A stretch of 6,585 nucleotides of DNA from an uncultured Clostridia bacterium (GCA_947624945.1 CANQMJ010000131.1:1-6585), one strand, 5' to 3'. Counted from the first letter of the stretch, positions 1 to 5,548 are shown. Notes: generated by a model from the sequence alone, not told the origin. Translations and numbers: made by a program.

Positions 1-64
1 GACAGTCTTCTTTGTCATGCACTTTTTTCTCTTCGGCTATTGTGCTTTTGTTTCAAACTTTGAT

Positions 65-122
65 TCCTCCTTTGGTGACTTCTGCGGTTGGCGAACCGCT
101 CCTATTCTACACCAAAGGAGGA
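65..122. repeat. Nested perfect palindrome: 13-bp outer arms with an inner hairpin
   Basis: Arms 65-77 (TCCTCCTTTGGTG) and 110-122 (CACCAAAGGAGGA) are perfect reverse complements over 13 bp. Inside them, 84-89 (GCGGTT) and 94-99 (AACCGC) form a second perfect 6-bp stem with a 4-base loop, leaving an asymmetric internal loop of 6 and 10 bases. On the plus strand the structure is followed by TTATTTTT (123-130) and could act as a terminator. On the minus strand its 3' arm contains a full GGAGGA, so folding would hide the ribosome binding site of anything starting just beyond it. A role as an insertion-element end is also possible. The pairing is directly visible; the function is not. Confidence 0.8.
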
Positions 123-154
123 TTATTTTTCTACTCATAGCTAAAGCTTTTTCG

Positions 155-179
155 AACCACCGGCACTGCCGGTGGTTTT
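155..179 (+). terminator. Probable intrinsic terminator (plus strand)
   Basis: A perfect 10-bp stem, AACCACCGGC (155-164) with GCCGGTGGTT (168-177), closes a 3-base loop and leads into a short T run (176-179) interrupted by C. There is no T run on the minus-strand side, so it would work rightward, on a transcript entering from left of the window or from the palindrome region. The T tract is short, so efficiency is uncertain. Confidence 0.6.
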
Positions 180-192
180 CTGTTGCACAACG

Positions 193-229
193 AAAAAGCC
201 TCTTTCCCGATTTGGGAAAGAGGCTTTTT
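193..229. terminator. Bidirectional intrinsic terminator after the LCP gene
   Basis: A perfect 16-bp stem pairs 193-208 (AAAAAGCCTCTTTCCC) with 214-229 (GGGAAAGAGGCTTTTT) around a 5-base loop. Both strands end the stem in five T residues, and the plus strand continues TTTTTATTT. It sits 17 bases past the LCP stop codon, so it is the natural 3' end of that minus-strand transcript and also stops rightward transcription from the left edge. Confidence 0.93.
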
Positions 230-246
230 ATTTACATGCGCCTTTA

Positions 247-1380
247 TCAGTACGGCAGGTATTCGTTTTCGAGCTTGTTCCTCATGTCCTTGAAGTCAAC
301 TATCTCGACCGATGCGCCGTTTATCATCGCGTGTGAGTAGCCGCCGAGATACGGTATCGAGTACGTGTTGACCTCCATCGAACCGACGAGAGGCAATATT
401 TTTGTCATAAGCGAAAGTATATCGCCGTTGCTCATATCCGTAGACAGCTTCGGCAGTATCGCGTCTGCGATGCTGTTGAGATCGGCGAGACTCGAATTTT
501 TGAATTTGTTGAACAGTGACATCAACACCGTGCGCTGACGGTTCGCGCGAGCATAGTCGGAATCTATCTTTCGTATGCGGGAATACGCGAGCGCCTGTTC
601 GCCATTCAGCGTTGAAGTACCGACCGGAAGCAGTCCGTTCGAGTAATCCGATTCCTTCTGTGTTACCGTTATCTCGACGCCGCCGAGCATGTCTATTATC
701 TCGACAAAGTCGAAGAAATCACCGGCGAAGCATCCGTCTATCGTTATGCCGAAGTTTTGCTTGTAAGTCTCCTTCATCAGCTTGAAGCCGCCGAATCTGT
801 ACGCGGCGTTCAGCTTGTTGTTTTTGTAGCCGCCCGGGATAGAGACGTACATATCGCGCAAAAACGATATCATCGAGACTTTTTTCGTCTTGGGGTTGAC
901 GCTTATAAGGATCATTGTATCGGAGCGCTGCCGTGCTTGTCCGGCTTCGCGTTTGTCCTCGCCGACGATCATTATGTTTATGAGATCGCCCTTTTTGAGC
1001 GGATCGACTGTCTCTATTACAGGCTCTGTCTCAACAGGCTTCTGCGTGTCGACTGCAGGCAACTGAGTGTCGGCGCCCGGAGCCGCAGTCCCGGCGGGCT
1101 CACGTGTGTCGAACGCATCCGTCACATAATCGGTTTCATCGTAACCGGGTTCGTCGGTTTCCATATAGTCGGATCCCGGCGGGACGTAGTACGGGTCCGA
1201 GTCGTCGTCCGGCACTTTCTGTATCTTTGATATCTTGTCCCACACAAAGCCGAACACGACGGCAATTACGGTCAGCATCACAAGAAGTACAACTATGATC
1301 ACTGTCGTAAATACGGGTTTCTTTTTTTTCCTTTTGCTTTTCATTTTCATTTTTATTTCGCCGTTATTTTTATCATCCAT
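247..1380 (-). CDS. LytR-CpsA-Psr (LCP) family cell-envelope glycopolymer ligase
   Basis: 377-residue membrane-anchored protein. The order is a Lys-rich cytosolic tail (about 4-21), one membrane helix (about 23-47), an acidic Thr/Pro-rich linker (about 56-128), the extracellular LCP domain (about 132-295) and a C-terminal extension. LCP hallmarks are RSDTMILISV (152-161), SFLRDMYV (172-179), LNGEQALAYSRIR (258-270) and DYARANRQR (275-283), with the conserved Asp and Arg residues that bind the pyrophosphate of polyprenyl-linked substrates. Known members transfer wall teichoic acid, capsule or other glycans from the lipid carrier to peptidoglycan; the polymer here is unknown. The start at 1380 is supported by GGAGG (complement of 1390-1394) nine bases upstream and a strong promoter. 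It is a single-gene unit closed by the terminator at 193-229. An internal Met at residue 11 is a less likely start. Confidence 0.95.
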   Translation of the reverse strand: MDDKNNGEIKMKMKSKRKKKKPVFTTVIIVVLLVMLTVIAVVFGFVWDKISKIQKVPDDDSDPYYVPPGSDYMETDEPGYDETDYVTDAFDTREPAGTAAPGADTQLPAVDTQKPVETEPVIETVDPLKKGDLINIMIVGEDKREAGQARQRSDTMILISVNPKTKKVSMISFLRDMYVSIPGGYKNNKLNAAYRFGGFKLMKETYKQNFGITIDGCFAGDFFDFVEIIDMLGGVEITVTQKESDYSNGLLPVGTSTLNGEQALAYSRIRKIDSDYARANRQRTVLMSLFNKFKNSSLADLNSIADAILPKLSTDMSNGDILSLMTKILPLVGSMEVNTYSIPYLGGYSHAMINGASVEIVDFKDMRNKLENEYLPY

Positions 1381-1422
1381 TTGATCTATCCTCCGAAACC
1401 GGATAATCCGTAATTTTTTACA

Positions 1423-1451
1423 ATTATATTATGACTTCAACGGAAAGTCAA
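1423..1451 (-). promoter_or_regulatory. Sigma-A-type promoter of the LCP gene
   Basis: Read on the minus strand, TTGACT (complement of 1446-1451) is followed after exactly 17 bases by a perfect TATAAT (complement of 1423-1428). The predicted transcript begins roughly 35 bases upstream of the ATG at 1380, leaving room for the GGAGG site. It is the best promoter match in the window. Confidence 0.88.
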
Positions 1452-1500
1452 TATGTCTCAATGTAAACTTTTTGTAACGCAAAAATGTTGTCCCCGGTAC

Positions 1501-1529
1501 TTTACAACCGCGCGTTTTTGTGTGATAAT
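1501..1529 (+). promoter_or_regulatory. Promoter of the small membrane-protein gene
   Basis: TTTACA (1501-1506) and GATAAT (1524-1529) are 17 bases apart, and TG at 1521-1522 makes an extended -10 (TGTGATAAT). The predicted start of transcription near 1536 precedes the GGAG site at 1561. It points away from the LCP promoter; the two -35 boxes are about 50 bases apart. An inverted repeat, TTTTTG (1469-1474) with CAAAAA (1480-1485), lies between them and might be an operator, though it is short and AT-rich. Confidence 0.7.
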
Positions 1530-1571
1530 ATAGTCAATATACAATTATTCGAAAATTCCCGGAGACGATCA

Positions 1572-2120
1572 ATGGAAGAACTCACCGAGCTTGAACAAAA
1601 CGTCAATACTTCCGGCAACGACGGCAGCATCAATGCCGAATCGGATTTTTTCAATGCGGCTGCCGGCGAAACAAACGATACGGAAAATGACGGTCTTACA
1701 TACACGGATGACAGCGGTGAACAAAGCGGGAAAAACGAACTCGACGTGAACATACATGTCGAACCGACGCCTCCGACGCCTCCGACGCCGCCTGCGCCTT
1801 CCGTTGCAAGACTCGTTTACAGCGCATATTCCGAAATGCGTCCGGCTCCCGGGACGAAGTATGCCCCGCTCGGACTTTTCGGCTATATCGGGCTGCTCCT
1901 TTTGACCTCGATCCCCGCGATCGGGCTCATATCATCGATGATCATCGCGCTGTGCGCGAAACGCGCGGCAGTTCAGCGCTTCGCGCTCGCAGTCGTTATA
2001 CTGCGCACGCTGTTTTGGGTGATCGCCGCCGCTGCGGTCGCCGTCGCCGTATATGCATTCGACGTCGATGTATTCGGTTTAATAGGCAAGTATTTCACGC
2101 TCATCCGGGACGCTGCGTGA
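1572..2120 (+). CDS. Hypothetical two-helix membrane protein with acidic, proline-rich N-terminal region
   Basis: 182 residues, no assigned function. Residues 1-62 are acidic, rich in Asn, Asp, Glu, Ser and Thr, and probably disordered. They are followed by a Pro-Thr repeat (65-76, PTPPTPPTPPAP) and two hydrophobic segments (about 100-127 and 137-163) joined by a short basic loop (KRAAVQRF). The first helix (YAPLGLFGYIGLLLLTSIPAIGLI) has the look of small Clostridial membrane proteins in which a helix with a central IPxxGLI is followed by a basic, NR-FA-like loop; this resemblance is from memory and gives no function. The start at 1572 is chosen because GGAG (1561-1564) lies seven bases upstream, and the in-frame ATG at 1485 would lie upstream of the promoter. 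Its last 42 bp overlap the opposing CYTH gene. Confidence 0.8.
   Translation: MEELTELEQNVNTSGNDGSINAESDFFNAAAGETNDTENDGLTYTDDSGEQSGKNELDVNIHVEPTPPTPPTPPAPSVARLVYSAYSEMRPAPGTKYAPLGLFGYIGLLLLTSIPAIGLISSMIIALCAKRAAVQRFALAVVILRTLFWVIAAAAVAVAVYAFDVDVFGLIGKYFTLIRDAA
1764..1790 (+). repeat. Three tandem 9-bp units encoding Thr-Pro-Pro
   Basis: CCGACGCCT occurs at 1764-1772 and 1773-1781, then again at 1782-1790 with the last base changed to G. The units encode the PTPPTPPTPP stretch that joins the acidic region of the membrane protein to its helices. Because unit length is a multiple of three, gain or loss of a copy would change linker length without breaking the frame. Confidence 0.85.
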
Positions 2121-2588
2121 CAGCGCGGCGTTTGTGAATCTTCTCTCCCCCGTCACCTCGCGTATGACGTCGATATCGGGCGGCAGCGCGACCGCGTCGC
2201 TTTCAGCTTTTACTTCGAGCTCCATCACGGCGATGTGCTGCCAGAATGAGTAGACGTCGATCTCGAACGTTTGCCCCATATACGTGAGAAGATACCGCGT
2301 TTTATAGAGCGTCGCCGTGTCGGCGCATTTGCGAGTCAGAAGCGCGCCGTATTCCTCCGCCGTTATCTCGTCCTCATATTCCTCGTGCGACATATCGCTG
2401 AGGCGGCGCTTCTTCGTATGCGTGTATACGACTCTGTCGTCATATTCGCGTCTGCGCACGCGGTCGGTCACATTGTCCCCGCCGTCGGACGTTATATAGG
2501 TCTGCTCGATCTTTGACGACGGAAGCGTCGAGAGCAGCATCTGCGGCGGCATTTTAATTATGTACTTGTGTTCAGTTTCGATATTCAT
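2079..2588 (-). CDS. CYTH-domain (triphosphate tunnel metalloenzyme-like) protein
   Basis: 169 residues, about the length of a stand-alone CYTH domain. The N-terminus has the signature ExExK as ETEHK (4-8). Other expected tunnel-lining strands are RVRRR (43-47), THTKKRR (56-62), EDEIT (72-76), YKTRY (95-99), FEIDVY (108-113) and MELEV (122-126), giving the alternating acidic and basic residues that bind metal and triphosphate. The C-terminus has the usual TGERRFTNAAL (146-156). Known members hydrolyse inorganic triphosphate or thiamine triphosphate, or act as class IV adenylate cyclases; the sequence alone does not say which. The start at 2588 is backed by the ETEHK position, a GGGGAG site 10 bases upstream and a promoter. 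The frame extends upstream to 2822, but only antisense to the lipoprotein gene and across the promoter. Confidence 0.9.
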   Translation of the reverse strand: MNIETEHKYIIKMPPQMLLSTLPSSKIEQTYITSDGGDNVTDRVRRREYDDRVVYTHTKKRRLSDMSHEEYEDEITAEEYGALLTRKCADTATLYKTRYLLTYMGQTFEIDVYSFWQHIAVMELEVKAESDAVALPPDIDVIREVTGERRFTNAALSRSVPDEREILAY

Positions 2589-2622
2589 GAAAGAAAGTCT
2601 CCCCGATATTTTTTGCGTCACT

Positions 2623-2651
2623 ATTTTACCACGGCTTTTTGCGCCGTGCAA
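2623..2651 (-). promoter_or_regulatory. Promoter of the CYTH gene
   Basis: On the minus strand TTGCAC (complement of 2646-2651) is followed after 17 bases by TAAAAT (complement of 2623-2628), about 34 bases before the ATG at 2588. The 17-base spacer is occupied almost entirely by a perfect 6-bp inverted repeat (2630-2648). Confidence 0.7.
2630..2648. repeat. Inverted repeat inside the CYTH promoter spacer (possible operator)
   Basis: CACGGC (2630-2635) and GCCGTG (2643-2648) are perfect reverse complements separated by seven bases. The repeat overlaps the -35 box and spacer of the CYTH promoter, about 45-60 bases upstream of the divergent lipoprotein start. A regulator binding here could control both sides. 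A 6-bp repeat can also arise by chance. Confidence 0.4.
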
Positions 2652-2691
2652 CCGATATAACAATAATATTCTGAGAGGGATATAGATATAA

Positions 2692-3204
2692 ATGAAAAAA
2701 CCGCTGATTTGCGTCGTTGCCGCCGTTTTACTGGCGGCGATGCTCTCGTCGTGCTCGTCTAACACATATACGACCGTGTGGTACGAGGACATGGCGCACG
2801 TTGAAAAGGCGATACCGTTCAAGATGAAAACGCTGCCTGACGCCGGCGACGCCGTCGCCTACGGCGTCATGGACGGAAGTCTGTGCGATGTGCGCTACAA
2901 TATCACCGACGAATACGACCGCCCGGCGTCGCTGTCGTTCCGTATGGCGGAGCCCGATTATGTCGAAAAGCTCAACAGCTCCGGCAAAGGCTCGTTCACC
3001 GGCATGGAGGATAAACCGTCGACGAGCGAAAGACTCGGCTCCGCGACCGTGATATATCACTGCGAAGGCTCAAAGGTCACGGCGCAGTGGGAGCTCGGCG
3101 GATACGCGTACGCGATAATACTTGAATTCACCGACGGCAGCGCGGCAGTCACCGACGACATACGCGACCATGTACTGTCGGTAATATCAATGGGAGTGAA
3201 ATGA
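2692..3204 (+). CDS. Hypothetical lipoprotein, first gene of the rightward run
   Basis: 170 residues with a clear type II signal peptide: MKK, a hydrophobic core (about 5-17) and a lipobox LSSC, with Cys21 as the predicted lipidated residue. The mature protein should be anchored to the outer face of the membrane. The body is mostly beta-like, with short repeats of aromatic and charged residues (KAIPFKMK, YGVMDGSLCDVRYNI, VTAQWELGGYAYAIILEF). This recalls the DUF4367-like lipoproteins of Firmicutes, but the match is weak and no enzyme motif is visible. The ATG at 2692 has GAGAGG (2673-2678) 13 bases upstream, a long spacing. A candidate promoter is TTGCGC (2639-2644), 17 bases, AATAAT (2662-2667), much weaker than the others and starting very near the ribosome binding site. 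Its stop overlaps the start of the reductase. Confidence 0.88.
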   Translation: MKKPLICVVAAVLLAAMLSSCSSNTYTTVWYEDMAHVEKAIPFKMKTLPDAGDAVAYGVMDGSLCDVRYNITDEYDRPASLSFRMAEPDYVEKLNSSGKGSFTGMEDKPSTSERLGSATVIYHCEGSKVTAQWELGGYAYAIILEFTDGSAAVTDDIRDHVLSVISMGVK

Positions 3205-4220
3205 AAACGGAGATGAAATATACTACACTCGGCAAAACGGGGCTGCGCGTCTCCCGCATGGGATTCGGCGGCATACCGATACAGCGCGCCGGCATTGACA
3301 AAGCGCCGGCGCTGTTCGACGCGCTCGAGCGCGCGGGCGTCAACTACATAGACACGGCGCGCGGCTACACGGTCAGCGAAAGCTGTATCGGTCATGCACT
3401 GCGCGGACGCCGCGACAGATTTGTGCTTGCGACAAAGAGCTTTGCGCGCACAAAGGATGCGATGGCAGCCGAGATAGACCTCTCGCTGTCCACGCTCGGC
3501 GTCGACTATATCGACCTATACCAGATCCACAATCCGACGCCGGAACAGCTCGATGTCGTCGTCGGCGAGGACGGCGCGCTTGAGGCATTGATTTCGGCAA
3601 AGGCGGCGGGCAAGATAGGTCACATCGGCCTTACCGCGCATTCGCTCGCGGTGTTTGAACGCGCGCTCGGCTATGACTGGGTCGAGACTATAATGTTCCC
3701 GTACAACATCGTCGAGACGCAGGGCGAAGCGCTCATCGAAGAATGTAAAAAGCGCAATATCGGCTTTATCGCGATGAAGCCGCTTGCGGGCGGCGCAATA
3801 ACGGATGCGTCGACTGCTCTGCGATTCGTATGTGCCAACGACGGCGTTTCCGTCGTCATTCCCGGCATGGCGGACGAGGATGAGATAGAGCAAAACGCTC
3901 ACGCCGTATGCGACGACTCGCCGCTGTCCGCGTCCGAGCTTGATAGAATTGAGTCGGTGCGCGCCGCGCTCGGCACGAACTTCTGCCGCAGATGCGGCTA
4001 CTGCGCGCCGTGCACTGTCGGCATCAACATACCGAGCGTATTTCTGTTCGACGGATACCTCACGCGCTACTCGCTCCCCGAGTGGGCGCGCGAACGTTAC
4101 TCGACGCTGCCAGTCAAGGCGTCGGCATGCATCGAATGCGGCGTGTGCGAGACGCGCTGTCCGTACGAGCTGCCGATACGCAAAATGATGCGCGAGGCGT
4201 CGGAGAGACTCGACAAATAA
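3201..4220 (+). CDS. Aldo/keto reductase with C-terminal 4Fe-4S ferredoxin domain
   Basis: 339 residues, probably cytosolic. Residues 6 to about 240 form the aldo/keto reductase barrel, with the catalytic tetrad in place: Asp51 (YIDTARGY), Tyr56, Lys79 (LATKS) and His110 (YQIHNP). NADPH-side motifs include GHIGLTAHS (140-148), FPYN (166-169), AMKPLAGGA (191-199) and VIPGM (219-223). The tail carries two cysteine groups: C262, C265, C268, C271 (CRRCGYCAPC), and C310, C313, C316, C320 followed by Pro (CIECGVCETRCP). Together they can hold two [4Fe-4S] clusters. This fusion is common in anaerobes; substrate and electron partner are unknown. The start at 3201 shares ATGA with the lipoprotein stop and has GGGAG (3192-3196) four bases upstream, so translation is probably coupled. 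A second in-frame ATG at 3213 is less likely. Confidence 0.95.
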   Translation: MKTEMKYTTLGKTGLRVSRMGFGGIPIQRAGIDKAPALFDALERAGVNYIDTARGYTVSESCIGHALRGRRDRFVLATKSFARTKDAMAAEIDLSLSTLGVDYIDLYQIHNPTPEQLDVVVGEDGALEALISAKAAGKIGHIGLTAHSLAVFERALGYDWVETIMFPYNIVETQGEALIEECKKRNIGFIAMKPLAGGAITDASTALRFVCANDGVSVVIPGMADEDEIEQNAHAVCDDSPLSASELDRIESVRAALGTNFCRRCGYCAPCTVGINIPSVFLFDGYLTRYSLPEWARERYSTLPVKASACIECGVCETRCPYELPIRKMMREASERLDK

Positions 4221-4271
4221 GCTGAAAGTGGTGAACTAGCTGTGGTTTTTCATAAATTTTGCAATGTCGGT

Positions 4272-4291
4272 GGAGGCAAATGCGGGAAATG
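4272..4291 (+). promoter_or_regulatory. Ribosome binding site with ambiguous start for the glycosidase
   Basis: GGAGG at 4272-4276 precedes two in-frame ATGs, at 4280 (3 bases away) and 4289 (12 bases away). Neither spacing is ideal. The in-frame TTG at 4259 has no binding site of its own. The choice alters only three residues of the cytosolic tail. Confidence 0.6.
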
Positions 4292-5506
4292 AAGCTCGGG
4301 CGTTTCGGTCATGCGTTTATGATCACTATGATCGATTTTGTCATATTTGCCGTATGCCTATTATCGTTTTCGTGGTTTCACCACGCGAAACGCATGCTCG
4401 CCGACAACGGCGGCGATATCGTAATCGGGCGGCGTGATACCGTGTCCGACACTGTCAGTGACAGCGAAAGCGATGCAGATACAGACATCATCGTCACCTC
4501 CGACATCGCCGTTGAAACGACCGCCGAGCCTGTGACGGATGCCGAGACTGAGCCTGCCGTCGATACAGCGCCCGCCTCGCTGCCCCACACGCCGGTCGGG
4601 ACAGAATCGTCAGCGACGGAGACTGTCGAGACTGCGCCGGTCGAAACAACTCCTGTAACGACTGCGCCGGTCACGACCGAGCCGGTCGAAACGGAACCGC
4701 CCGCGCCGCAGAACAAATTCGAGTCCGTGTTCGCACCGGAGGGGACGGTCGAAAAGACCGACACCTCGTACCGCAGCCACGACATCTACATAAACATCGA
4801 CAAATACACGGAAAAATTCAAGGACTCACACGTCGTTTCGTACTTCGTCATCGACGTATACGTGCGCTCGATAGACAACATCTACACCGTCAGCTCCGAC
4901 TCGCGCTACTTCATGGAGGAACTGTGCGAGGCAGGCAATGCGATAGCGGCAATAAGCGGCGACTTCTGGTATCAGAACGCCCACATCGCTGTCCGCGGCG
5001 GCGAGCTTTTGAAGAGGCTCGACAGCGCCGAGAACGACTTCTGCGTCATGTACACGGACGGAAGCATGAAATGCTTCCCCGGCTCCGCCCTGCCCGATTT
5101 CGAGGTGACGGAAGACGTCTATCAGGTGTGGAATTTCGGTCCGTCTCTGCTCGACGACAACGGTCACGCGCTCGAATCGTTCGGCACAAAGCGCGACATC
5201 GCGGGTCAGAACCCGCGCTCCTCTATCGGCTACTACGAGCCCGGTCATTACTGCTTCGTCGTGTGCGACGGCAGAGTCCACGTCAACTATAACGGCGAAC
5301 GCGTCAAGTCATACGGCTTCACGCTCCGCGATCTGTCTGCTCTCTACGAAAAGCTCGGATGCGTATGCGCATACAATCTCGACGGCGGCGATTCAGCCTA
5401 CGCGTACTTCGACGGCGAGGTGATACGTCAGGATTACAGCCGCGCCCACAGCGACGACGAGGAACCGCGCAAAATATACGACATAATCTGCATCGGCGAG
5501 CGGTGA
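4280..5506 (+). CDS. Membrane-anchored phosphodiester glycosidase (NAGPA-like domain)
   Basis: 408 residues from the ATG at 4280 (405 from 4289). One membrane helix (about 12-33) is followed by a long acidic, Thr/Val/Pro-rich linker (about 53-143, with repeats such as APVETTPVTT and EPVETEP) and a C-terminal catalytic domain (about 165-408) predicted to lie outside the cell. Domain hallmarks are AAISGDFW (223-230), WNFGPSLL (284-291), NPRSSIGYYEPGHY (311-324) and NLDGGDSAY (366-374). These match the family of N-acetylglucosamine-1-phosphodiester alpha-N-acetylglucosaminidase; bacterial members cleave sugar phosphodiesters and are often found near envelope glycan genes. The substrate here is unknown; teichoic-acid-like or exopolysaccharide phosphodiesters are an inference. 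The gap from the reductase is 59 bases with no clear terminator or promoter, so readthrough is likely. The PLP enzyme follows after 42 bases. Confidence 0.9.
   Translation: MREMKLGRFGHAFMITMIDFVIFAVCLLSFSWFHHAKRMLADNGGDIVIGRRDTVSDTVSDSESDADTDIIVTSDIAVETTAEPVTDAETEPAVDTAPASLPHTPVGTESSATETVETAPVETTPVTTAPVTTEPVETEPPAPQNKFESVFAPEGTVEKTDTSYRSHDIYINIDKYTEKFKDSHVVSYFVIDVYVRSIDNIYTVSSDSRYFMEELCEAGNAIAAISGDFWYQNAHIAVRGGELLKRLDSAENDFCVMYTDGSMKCFPGSALPDFEVTEDVYQVWNFGPSLLDDNGHALESFGTKRDIAGQNPRSSIGYYEPGHYCFVVCDGRVHVNYNGERVKSYGFTLRDLSALYEKLGCVCAYNLDGGDSAYAYFDGEVIRQDYSRAHSDDEEPRKIYDIICIGER
4615..4699 (+). repeat. Degenerate Thr/Glu/Pro/Val repeats in the glycosidase linker
   Basis: GTCGAGACTGCGCCGGTC-like units recur with variation, encoding ETAPVETTPV, TTAPVTTEPV and ETEPP. 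The region is a flexible spacer between the membrane and the catalytic domain. It also keeps the opposite strand open over 4378-4785, producing a spurious Val/Ser/Thr-rich frame. Confidence 0.65.
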
Positions 5507-5548
5507 CGCCCGGATGCATGTGAAAAATAAAGTATAAAGGAACATAAA

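Larger units (their letters stand above)
1..246. other. Gene-poor, AT-rich left edge with three tandem hairpins
   Basis: No convincing gene lies here. A plus-strand open frame running from 17 to 340 crosses all three hairpins and the terminator and ends inside the LCP gene, so it is not credible. On the minus strand an ATG at 18-16 opens a frame reading MTKKTV before the window ends; its ribosome binding site is weak (AAGAG about 11 bases upstream). A second minus-strand frame starts at a TTG nine bases after a strong GGAGG (the complement of 66-70), runs 13 codons, and ends in a TGA that overlaps that ATG as ATGA. This could be a leader peptide coupled to a gene outside the window, but six codons identify nothing. 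Confidence 0.5.

Noticed and set aside
17..340. Plus-strand open frame of 107 codons
   Set aside because: It runs through three strong hairpins including a perfect terminator, has no ribosome binding site, and ends antisense inside the LCP gene.
757..1230. Plus-strand open frame of 157 codons
   Set aside because: Antisense to the LCP gene, whose domain motifs and expression signals are clear; no family resemblance in the antisense frame.
1485..1571. Upstream ATG extension of the small membrane protein (29 extra residues)
   Set aside because: The extension would start upstream of the promoter at 1501-1529 and lacks a ribosome binding site; the ATG at 1572 has GGAG seven bases upstream.
2589..2822. 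N-terminal extension of the CYTH frame (78 extra residues)
   Set aside because: It lies across the promoter and antisense to the lipoprotein signal peptide; the ETEHK signature sits right after the Met at 2588, as expected for the family.
3516..3902. Minus-strand open frame of 128 codons
   Set aside because: Antisense shadow of the GC-rich aldo/keto reductase gene, without a start signal or motifs.
4221..4279. Possible terminator or promoter between the reductase and glycosidase
   Set aside because: A T-rich stretch (4246-4260) is present but no stable hairpin precedes it, and no -35/-10 pair with proper spacing was found.
4378..4785. Minus-strand Val/Ser/Thr-rich frame of 135 codons resembling a repetitive surface protein
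   Set aside because: It is the complement of the repetitive glycosidase linker; the repeat pattern is imposed by the sense strand.
4826..5281. Minus-strand open frame of 151 codons
   Set aside because: Antisense to the conserved catalytic domain of the phosphodiester glycosidase.
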